DNA of 5,025 nt from an uncultured Aliarcobacter sp. Lineage in GTDB: Bacteria; Campylobacterota; Campylobacteria; Campylobacterales; Arcobacteraceae. Below, one piece after another: positions 1-5,025 of the stretch. The DNA is taken from contig CANRCH010000129.1 of the NCBI GenBank assembly GCA_947629065.1, positions 1 through 5,025 of the forward strand, in the 5' to 3' direction. The notes below the pieces were generated by a model. The model ran no database searches. It worked only from the letters and a program-made list of their open reading frames with translations, and was not told the DNA's origin. The translations under genes and the position numbers were made by a program. Positions within the stretch are counted from its first letter, which is position 1. Each line of letters starts with the position of its first letter.

Positions 1-749
1 ATTAAATATCGTGGTTTATTTTGGGGCATAAATTGTGTTGTCCAAGCTACTGTATCATACATATCTTGGTTTGGCTCTCCAACACTTAATCCTCCAATTG
101 CAAATCCATCATAATCTTCCATAGCACAAAGTTGCGTAGCACTAAGTTCTCTAAACTTTTTACTAGTTCCTCCTTGAATTATTGCAAAAATATTTTGATG
201 TGTTCCTATACCTTTTGCTTTTTGCTCCATATGATATTCTATGGCTTCTTTTGCCCATTTTGTAGTTCTTTCAATAGATTTTTCTATTCTTTCATCTGTG
301 TTTGGCAAAGCAACTAAGTCATCTAAAATCATCATAATATCGCTATTTAGTTCATATTGAGTATCAAGTACACTTTTTGGTGTAAAGTAATGTTTGCTTC
401 CATCAATATGTGATTTAAACATAATTCCATTTTCATCTGGTTTTGAATTATCACTTAGTGAAAAAGCCTGAAAACCACCACTATCTGTTAAAAATGAGTT
501 TGGAAACTTTGTAAATCCATGAAGCCCACCAAGATTTTTTATAACCTTACTTGTTGGTCTTAAATATAGGTGATATGTATTTCCTAAAATAATTTTTGCA
601 CCCAAGTCTAACATATCATTTGCATCTAGTGCTTTTACAGCACCCAAAGTTCCAACTGGCATAAAAACGGGAGTTTGTATTGTGCTTGAAGCTGTTTGTA
701 TAGTACACGCTCTAGCCCCTTGTGAAGTTTTATCAATTTGAAATTTCAT
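1..749 (-). CDS. tgt: Queuine/preQ1 tRNA-guanine transglycosylase, C-terminus cut by window edge
   Basis: This enzyme exchanges guanine-34 for preQ1 in the anticodon of tRNA Asp, Asn, His and Tyr, a cytoplasmic step of queuosine synthesis. Reading the minus strand from the ATG at 749 gives 249 full codons with no stop, about two thirds of the usual 370 or so residues. Visible TGT motifs are [16 protein letters not shown] (26-41), GNTYHL (56-61), LTDSGGFQ (87-94, with the general acid/base Asp89), [10 protein letters not shown] (111-120), the base-pocket segment with Asp143, IQGG (191-194) and [11 protein letters not shown] (215-225). The catalytic nucleophile Asp and the zinc-binding Cys/His residues lie in the missing C-terminal part. 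The segment after Asp143 reads DDL where E. coli and Zymomonas have DEC; I recall this as usual in Campylobacterota. An AAGG at 762-765 is a somewhat distant ribosome site (12 bases). The gene is divergent from the RCK-like operon. The identification is secure. Confidence 0.96.
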   Translation of the reverse strand, partial: MKFQIDKTSQGARACTIQTASSTIQTPVFMPVGTLGAVKALDANDMLDLGAKIILGNTYHLYLRPTSKVIKNLGGLHGFTKFPNSFLTDSGGFQAFSLSDNSKPDENGIMFKSHIDGSKHYFTPKSVLDTQYELNSDIMMILDDLVALPNTDERIEKSIERTTKWAKEAIEYHMEQKAKGIGTHQNIFAIIQGGTSKKFRELSATQLCAMEDYDGFAIGGLSVGEPNQDMYDTVAWTTQFMPQNKPRYL

Positions 750-807
750 AAAATTTGTAAACCTTTTTTCTTTTAAGATTCTACTTTTATCTGAAGTAAA
801 GATGTAT

Positions 808-813
808 ATTATC
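808..813 (-). promoter_or_regulatory. Possible -10 box for tgt
   Basis: On the minus strand the divergent intergenic region reads TTTTAGATAATATAC, and GATAAT matches five of six bases of the TATAAT consensus. It would start transcription near 801, giving a leader of about 50 bases before the tgt ATG at 749, with an AAGG ribosome site inside that leader. There is no recognisable -35 box, which is normal for the major sigma factor of Campylobacterota. In such AT-rich DNA a five-of-six match is weak evidence. Confidence 0.35.
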
Positions 814-840
814 TAAAATCTACTATTAAACTTTTTAAGA

Positions 841-846
841 TATAAT
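841..846 (+). promoter_or_regulatory. -10 box (TATAAT) of the RCK-like/murC operon
   Basis: A perfect TATAAT lies only 7 bases upstream of the ATG at 854, inside the longer string AAGATATAAT (837-846), which recurs exactly at the antitoxin promoter (4194-4203). Upstream is A/T-rich with T runs at 832-836 and no -35 box, as expected for Campylobacterota sigma-70 promoters. The usual distance from the -10 box puts the transcript start at about 852-854, so the mRNA would begin at or within two bases of the start codon. This box is also the best argument for choosing ATG 854 over the TTG at 848. Confidence 0.65.
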
Positions 847-853
847 TTTGCCC

Positions 854-2281
854 ATGAAAAAAATATTAATTATATTAGATGGAATTGTTGCAAAAAAGCT
901 TTTACATAGGATTGTAGAGTCAAATACAGGGGATAACAACTACGATGTTATCTATATGAATGATGTAATTTTACCTGTACAAAAACCTAGTAATTTTACA
1001 TTTTATAAGTTTGATCCAACTTCAAAATCAAAACTTTCAATGGTTTTAGACAAAAATATTCACACAGAAGTTTTAATGGCACTAAACTCTAAAGATGAGA
1101 TGCTAAGTGTAATTAGAAATATTAGAGAGTACAAAAAAAATCTTCAAATCACAATTTTGGATTATTGGGGAATAAAAATTGAAGACCCAATGCTAAGTAT
1201 TTATAAAGGTATTGAAGTTTTAGCAAATGGAATGGTTGAAAGATTACCAAATGTTCCAGTATTAGCTCAAAATATTGGTTTAAAACAGGGTGAAATAATG
1301 GAGATTAAAATCCCATTTGGAAGCTCTTATGCATATAAATCAATAGCATCAATAGAACAAAAACAGTGGAAAATATTTGGACTTTATAGAAACCAAAAAA
1401 TGGTAGATTTAAAACCAACTTTTGTTTTAAAACCAAATGATATTATTTTAGTTATGGGAAAACCTAGCGTTTTAATGAATATTTACAATGTAATTGGAAA
1501 ATCTCAAGGACAATTTCCAATGCCATTTGGAAATAAAATATATCTCTTTTTAGATTTATATTTAGAAGATGAAGAGAGTGTAAAAAAAGCTATTGAAGAG
1601 GCTAAGTTTTTAAATAATAAGTTAAAAAATTCTCTTTTAATCATAAAAATTTTAAGACCAACAACAGTTTCTATTATGAATTATATTCAAGATGAAGTAA
1701 GACATTTTCCTACAATTATTTTACAAATTGAGTATGGAAATAAAACTTTCAAAGAGATTATAAAAGAGGATATTAGAAAGTATAATATCGGTTTACTAAT
1801 GCTTTCAAAAATTATGTTTAAAAATAAAGTTGAGTTAGAATTTCTGCTTGAATTCAAAATTCCTATTTTTAAAACAGGAAGAGAGAGTTTAAAAGCTGTA
1901 AAAAGTGTTGCTGTTTTATTAAATGAAAGTGGAAGTTATGAACAGATTTCTCCAATTGTTTTTGATGTGGCAACTCAACTTAAAATAAAAACAAAAATCT
2001 TTGATTTTGATCCAATTGGTGAAAAAGTTGATCAAGAAAAAATCTTAGATCACTTTGAAAATCTTGCAAAAATTTTTGATGAAAAAATAGAGATTATTTC
2101 AAACAATGATAACCCAATAAGAGAGCTTAGAAAACAGAAAGATATTCTTCAAATTTTACCTTTAAAAGAAAAAATGTTTAAAAAGAGAAGACTATTTAGA
2201 TTTTTCTATACAAATAGCGATTTAATTTCGTTTGATTCAAACAAATATAATCAACTACTAATTCCAGTTTCAGAAGAGTAA
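854..2281 (+). CDS. RCK/TrkA-like regulatory protein with long unassigned C-terminal half
   Basis: A 475-residue soluble protein. Residues 1-135 look like a Rossmann-type TrkA-N/RCK_N domain that opens with a hydrophobic strand (KKILIIL). Residues 143-215 form a recognisable RCK_C (TrkA-C) domain: EIKIPFGSSYAYKSI, then a YRN strand, then VLKPNDIILVMGKPS. RCK domains usually gate K+ channels or transporters by binding nucleotides or ions. Here the glycine-rich loop GxGxxG is replaced by LDGIVAKKLL, so ordinary NAD(H) binding is doubtful. Residues 226-345 and 350-475 look like two further alpha/beta units, each starting with a hydrophobic strand (KIYLFLDL, SVAVLLNES), possibly UspA-like; that is inference. 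No membrane segment is evident and no transporter gene lies in the window. An in-frame TTG at 848 could add two residues, but ATG 854 fits the promoter. It is the first gene of the murC operon. I recall similar uncharacterised TrkA-N/TrkA-C proteins in Campylobacterota; the function is unknown. Confidence 0.8.
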   Translation: MKKILIILDGIVAKKLLHRIVESNTGDNNYDVIYMNDVILPVQKPSNFTFYKFDPTSKSKLSMVLDKNIHTEVLMALNSKDEMLSVIRNIREYKKNLQITILDYWGIKIEDPMLSIYKGIEVLANGMVERLPNVPVLAQNIGLKQGEIMEIKIPFGSSYAYKSIASIEQKQWKIFGLYRNQKMVDLKPTFVLKPNDIILVMGKPSVLMNIYNVIGKSQGQFPMPFGNKIYLFLDLYLEDEESVKKAIEEAKFLNNKLKNSLLIIKILRPTTVSIMNYIQDEVRHFPTIILQIEYGNKTFKEIIKEDIRKYNIGLLMLSKIMFKNKVELEFLLEFKIPIFKTGRESLKAVKSVAVLLNESGSYEQISPIVFDVATQLKIKTKIFDFDPIGEKVDQEKILDHFENLAKIFDEKIEIISNNDNPIRELRKQKDILQILPLKEKMFKKRRLFRFFYTNSDLISFDSNKYNQLLIPVSEE

Positions 2282-2291
2282 AGGAAAAATA

Positions 2292-2876
2292 ATGACAAAT
2301 GATGAGCTTTTTGCTGCAAGGACAAATCCTGATTTTTTAAAATTTTTAGAAGAGGCTAGAGTTAATTCTATTAAAACAAAGAATATTGCTTTAATGTATG
2401 AAACTCTTGATTCTATGCTAATTTTAGATTTAGATGAAAATAAAATAAATGAACTTTATCAAGAGATTTTAAAAGAGGCGTTTTTAAGTGTTGAGAAAAT
2501 TTTAGAAGAGGATAAAAAACTAAATTTAGAAAATAATAATCTTTTATATACAAGAGCTTTATATGAACACGCTATTGAAAAGTGGACAAATGAGAATCTT
2601 GAAGGTGCAAAAGAGCTATTTTTTGTAATTGCAAACTTGGTTGAAGATGAAAGATTTCAAAAAGATTTAAATGCACTTCTAATTTTTCTAGCAAAAAACA
2701 CAAGTTTTGATGAGTTTTTTGATAAATATATAGGTTCTAGCGTTAGTTCTGATGAACAATATGGCTATTTTATCTCTGATTTTAATTTTGATTTGGACAT
2801 ATTTTTAAAAGAGAATAAAAAGATTTTAAGTGATGAATATAAAAATTTACAACATTTAATAAAAGGAAGAGATTAA
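2292..2876 (+). CDS. Conserved-looking hypothetical helical protein upstream of murC
   Basis: A 194-residue, acidic, probably cytoplasmic protein whose family I do not recognise. It has no signal peptide or membrane segment. Most of it reads as amphipathic helices. Residues 84-135 (starting LLYTRALYEHAIEKW and including GAKELFFVIANL) have the spacing of small and aromatic residues seen in TPR-like helical hairpins, so a protein-binding scaffold is possible, but this is inference. The start is well supported: AAGGA at 2281-2285 lies six bases before the ATG, and the gap after the RCK-like gene is 10 bases. Its TAA overlaps the murC ATG by one base (TAATG), so translation is probably coupled to murC. 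Codon use matches its neighbours, so it looks like a resident gene. The link to murC suggests, but does not show, a role in cell envelope synthesis or its control. Confidence 0.8.
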   Translation: MTNDELFAARTNPDFLKFLEEARVNSIKTKNIALMYETLDSMLILDLDENKINELYQEILKEAFLSVEKILEEDKKLNLENNNLLYTRALYEHAIEKWTNENLEGAKELFFVIANLVEDERFQKDLNALLIFLAKNTSFDEFFDKYIGSSVSSDEQYGYFISDFNFDLDIFLKENKKILSDEYKNLQHLIKGRD

Positions 2877-4180
2877 TGAAGGTTCATTTTATAGGAATTG
2901 GTGGAATCGGGCTTTCTGCACTTGCAAGACTTCTAAACTTCGATGGTCATACTGTAAGCGGAAGTGATATGAAAAGTTCTCCTATTATTAAAGAGTTAGA
3001 AGCTGAAGGGATAAAAGTATCGTGCCCACAAGATGCAAAAAATATCACAAATGAGTTGGATTTAGTAATCTATTCAGCAGCTGTTACAGATGAAAATCCT
3101 GAACTAATAGAAGCAAGACTAAATCAAATAAGAACTCTAAGTAGAAAAGAAGCCTTACCAATTGTTTTAGGAGATAAGAAAAACTACTGTGTTGCTGGTG
3201 CTCACGGTAAATCTACAACAACAGCAATACTTGCAAGTATTTTAGAATCAAGTGCATTAATTGGTGCAATTTCTAAAGATTTTGGATCTAACTTTAGATT
3301 TATTTCAGATATTATGGCTTTTGAAGCAGATGAAAGTGATGCATCATTTTTACTTTCAAACCCATATTGTGCAGTTGTTACAAACGCAGAACCTGAACAC
3401 ATGGAATATTATGCTTATGATTTAGAAAAATTTTATGAGTCTTATGAAAAGTTTTTAAGTCTAGCAACAAAAAAAGTTGTGAATGCTGAAGATAAAGATA
3501 TTGCAAAACTTGAGATTGAAAATGCTACATATTTATACCCATCAAAAGATATAAAAAATCTTTGTTATACTCTAAAAAATGGAGAACCTTGTACAAGATT
3601 TACTCTAAAAGATTATGGTGAATTTGAAGTTTGGGGATTTGGTTTTCATATAGCTTTAAATGCATCTTTGGCAATTCTTGCAGCTTTAAATGAACTTGAT
3701 ATTGAGACAATTAGAAAAAATATTAGAAACTATAAAGGGATTAAAAAAAGATTTGATATTGTTCAAGCAAATGAAAAATTTGTTGTAATTGATGATTATG
3801 CACACCACCCAACAGAAATAACTGCTACTATGAAATCAATTGAACTATATGATAATCTTACAAATTTCAACAACAGAATAGTTCTTTGGCAACCTCATAA
3901 ATATAGCAGAACTATTGATAATCTTGAGGGTTTTAAAGAGTGCTTTAAAAGATGTGATGAACTTATAATATTACCTATTTGGACAGTTGCAGGTGAGAAA
4001 AAAATAGATATTGATTTTGAAAAAGAGTTTGAAAGATATAATCCAATTTTTGCTGATAGAATAGTGGCTTATGAGGGGAAAATAGAGCTTATAAAAGATG
4101 ATAAAATCATAAAAACTTATGATGAGGGTATATTTTTAGGTGTTGGAGCTGGGGATATTACTTATCAGTTGAGATATTAA
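2876..4180 (+). CDS. murC: UDP-N-acetylmuramate--L-alanine ligase
   Basis: This cytoplasmic enzyme uses ATP to join L-alanine to UDP-N-acetylmuramic acid, the first amino-acid addition in peptidoglycan precursor synthesis. The 434-residue protein is complete but compact (E. coli about 490). Mur ligase motifs occur in order: the N-terminal UDP-binding loop HFIGIGGIGLSALA (4-17), the ATP P-loop GAHGKSTT (108-115), EADESD (150-155), VVTNAEPEHMEYY (167-179), GFHIALNASLAILAA (256-270), KRFD (291-294), DDYAHHPTE (306-314), QPHKYSRT (339-346) and GAGDITYQL (424-432). DDYAHHPTE and QPHKYSRT are typical of MurC. The segment GFHIALNA has Ile where many MurC proteins have Asn after the His, and otherwise nothing key is missing. 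A strong ribosome site (AAGGAAGAG, 2863-2871) and TAATG overlap fix the start. It is the last gene of the three-gene operon; no hairpin terminator follows. Confidence 0.97.
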   Translation: MKVHFIGIGGIGLSALARLLNFDGHTVSGSDMKSSPIIKELEAEGIKVSCPQDAKNITNELDLVIYSAAVTDENPELIEARLNQIRTLSRKEALPIVLGDKKNYCVAGAHGKSTTTAILASILESSALIGAISKDFGSNFRFISDIMAFEADESDASFLLSNPYCAVVTNAEPEHMEYYAYDLEKFYESYEKFLSLATKKVVNAEDKDIAKLEIENATYLYPSKDIKNLCYTLKNGEPCTRFTLKDYGEFEVWGFGFHIALNASLAILAALNELDIETIRKNIRNYKGIKKRFDIVQANEKFVVIDDYAHHPTEITATMKSIELYDNLTNFNNRIVLWQPHKYSRTIDNLEGFKECFKRCDELIILPIWTVAGEKKIDIDFEKEFERYNPIFADRIVAYEGKIELIKDDKIIKTYDEGIFLGVGAGDITYQLRY

Positions 4181-4197
4181 AAATCAATAAAAAAAGA

Positions 4198-4203
4198 TAT
4201 AAT
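4198..4203 (+). promoter_or_regulatory. -10 box (TATAAT) for the toxin-antitoxin pair
   Basis: A perfect TATAAT lies in the 50-base gap between murC and the antitoxin gene, inside AAGATATAAT (4194-4203), the same ten bases as at the operon promoter upstream. The transcript would start near 4210, leaving a leader of about 20 bases that contains the ribosome site AAAGGA (4219-4224), six bases before the ATG. There is no -35 box. No clear inverted repeat was found around it that would serve as an operator for the toxin-antitoxin complex. Confidence 0.6.
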
Positions 4204-4230
4204 AAGAGAATTAAGATAAAAGGATAAAAT

Positions 4231-4473
4231 ATGACATTAATTATTCCTAATGCAGATAAAACTCTTTTAGATATTCTAAAAAGTATGAATAAAAAACTTG
4301 AAACTCCTTATACACTTATTGAAAAACAAGATAGTGTAAGCCTTGATAAAATATTAAATTCTTATAAATCCTCTTATAGTTATGAAGAGATAAAAGAAGA
4401 TATGGATATTTGTCTAAAAGATTATTTAGAAGGAAATAAAAGTCATAAAACTTTGGGTACAGGCTGGAATTAG
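4231..4473 (+). CDS. Putative type II antitoxin partner of a RelE/ParE-like toxin
   Basis: An 80-residue protein directly upstream of, and overlapping, a RelE/ParE-like toxin gene. The antitoxin role is inferred mainly from that position, size and coupling, because I do not recognise its family. The N-terminus has a short hydrophobic strand (TLIIP, 2-6) followed by a helix (ADKTLLDILKSMNKKL, 8-23) and another strand (YTLIEK, 27-32). Residues 36-68 are charged and probably helical, and the protein ends in a Gly-rich tail (TLGTGWN, 74-80). The C-terminal part would be expected to wrap the toxin and the N-terminal part to dimerise or bind DNA, as in other type II antitoxins; this is inference. 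It has its own promoter and ribosome site, so it can be expressed independently of murC. Its TAG overlaps the toxin GTG by one base. Confidence 0.72.
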   Translation: MTLIIPNADKTLLDILKSMNKKLETPYTLIEKQDSVSLDKILNSYKSSYSYEEIKEDMDICLKDYLEGNKSHKTLGTGWN

Positions 4474-4760
4474 TGAAAATTCTACAAAGTGACCTTTTTC
4501 TAAAACAGCTAAATCATATTTTAGACTTTATTGAACTTCATAGTATAAATGCAAAAAATGATTTCAGAAATGAACTCCTAAAATCTTTGAAAAATTTAGA
4601 TTTTATGCCTTATAAATTTAGAAAATCTTATAGCTTCGACAATGAAAATATAAGAGATTTTATATTTAAAGGATATGTTATTCCATATTTTATAGATGAA
4701 CAAAAAAATACAATATTAATAATTGCTATTTTTAGAGAAAATCTATTAAATTTAGAATAG
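4473..4760 (+). CDS. RelE/ParE-superfamily toxin
   Basis: A 95-residue protein of the usual length for RelE/ParE toxins, which act either as ribosome-dependent mRNA endonucleases (RelE) or gyrase poisons (ParE). Helices at 5-21 and 26-42 are followed by the signature C-terminal sheet: IRDFIFKGYVIPYFID (60-75) and NTILIIAIFREN (79-90), with Arg61, Tyr68, Tyr72 and Arg88 in family-typical positions. The pattern looks closer to ParE-like members, but the target cannot be decided from sequence. It starts at GTG 4473, which overlaps the antitoxin TAG (TAGTG). There is no separate ribosome site, so its translation should depend on antitoxin translation, keeping toxin output low. The reading frame is intact. 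It runs towards dprA and stops 10 bases before the dprA stop. Confidence 0.87.
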   Translation: MKILQSDLFLKQLNHILDFIELHSINAKNDFRNELLKSLKNLDFMPYKFRKSYSFDNENIRDFIFKGYVIPYFIDEQKNTILIIAIFRENLLNLE

Positions 4761-4770
4761 ACTTTTCAAG

Positions 4771-5025
4771 CTACAAAACAAAAACTTTCCCATTTTCTAT
4801 TCTTATTTTTCCATCCAATTCGTACTCTAAAATCTGATTTGGATATTTTGCTATAGCTTCATCATAATTTGGACTATATTTGCAATATTCTAAAACTTCA
4901 TCAAAAACCTCTTTAAAAAGCCCTATTCCAGTGATACTTTCTACAAACTCATCAATATCAAAAATAGCTGTTGCAAAACCTTTTTTGATTAATTCATTTG
5001 TACCTAAACTCTCATTTAATCTATG
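4771..5025 (-). CDS. dprA: DNA processing protein DprA, C-terminal fragment (5' end outside window)
   Basis: Read on the minus strand from the right edge, 84 codons run without interruption to a TAG at 4771-4773. The fragment opens with HRLNESLGTNELIKKG, which matches the end of the DprA Rossmann-like domain, where Campylobacterota proteins have PHRxxESxGTNxLL. It continues as FDIDEFVES. The last 43 residues, including YDEAIAKYP, ILEYELDGKIRI and ENGKVFVL, fit the small C-terminal winged-helix-like (DML1) domain. DprA protects incoming single-stranded DNA during natural transformation and loads RecA onto it, in the cytoplasm. The main nucleotide/ssDNA-binding domain and the start lie outside the window, so intactness cannot be judged. 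It is convergent with the toxin gene and no hairpin terminator separates them. Confidence 0.85.
   Translation of the reverse strand, partial: HRLNESLGTNELIKKGFATAIFDIDEFVESITGIGLFKEVFDEVLEYCKYSPNYDEAIAKYPNQILEYELDGKIRIENGKVFVL

Noticed and set aside
132..317. Open frame of 61 codons on the plus strand
   Set aside because: It lies wholly antisense within tgt, its product is a Phe/Ser/Cys-rich string with no recognisable family, and it has no ribosome site; it is a shadow of the real gene.
750..810. Possible preQ1 riboswitch in the tgt leader
   Set aside because: The leader has only a weak five-base hairpin (TACTT with AAGTA) and lacks the C-containing loop and A-rich tail pairing of preQ1-I or the larger preQ1-II fold.
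3202..3402. Open frame of 66 codons on the minus strand
   Set aside because: It is antisense within murC, overlapping the P-loop and EADESD regions; it has no promoter, ribosome site or family resemblance.
4033..4042. Third copy of AAGATATAAT, as a possible internal promoter near the end of murC
   Set aside because: It is in frame and encodes Arg-Tyr-Asn with common codons of this genome, and a better placed identical box already serves the antitoxin; chance is the simpler explanation.
4181..4230. Operator palindrome or terminator between murC and the antitoxin gene
   Set aside because: Only loose A/T repeats (GATA/ATAA) are present; no inverted repeat or GC-rich hairpin stands out from the base composition.

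Overview
The window is very AT-rich. Its coding sequences favour TTA, AGA, ATA and AAA codons, and its promoters carry TATAAT -10 boxes without a clear -35 box. Together with the protein sequences (a compact MurC, a TGT with a DDL active-site segment, a DprA C-terminus) this points to a Campylobacterota chromosome, most likely Arcobacter/Aliarcobacter-like. The genus is an inference from remembered family resemblance; no search was run.

Layout: (1) 1-749, minus strand: the N-terminal two thirds of tgt (queuosine tRNA-guanine transglycosylase), cut by the left window edge. (2) 750-853: a 104-base divergent promoter region. (3) 854-4180, plus strand: a tight three-gene operon of an RCK/TrkA-like regulatory protein, a helical protein of unknown function, and murC. 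The two gaps are 10 bases and a one-base stop/start overlap (TAATG). (4) 4231-4760, plus strand: a two-gene toxin-antitoxin module with its own -10 box and ribosome binding site; the toxin is RelE/ParE-like and starts with a GTG overlapping the antitoxin stop (TAGTG). (5) 4771-5025, minus strand: the C-terminal end of dprA, cut by the right edge and convergent with the toxin across only 10 bases.

Most of the window is housekeeping: tRNA modification, peptidoglycan precursor synthesis and DNA uptake/recombination. The toxin-antitoxin pair between murC and dprA is the accessory element. The less understood parts are the RCK-like protein with a degenerate nucleotide-binding loop and a long unassigned C-terminal half, the uncharacterised 194-residue protein coupled to murC, and the antitoxin, whose family I do not recognise. 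No RNA gene, insertion sequence, CRISPR array or convincing intrinsic terminator was seen. No gene-free stretch exceeds about 105 bases. I see no strong case for an entirely new multi-gene system here.
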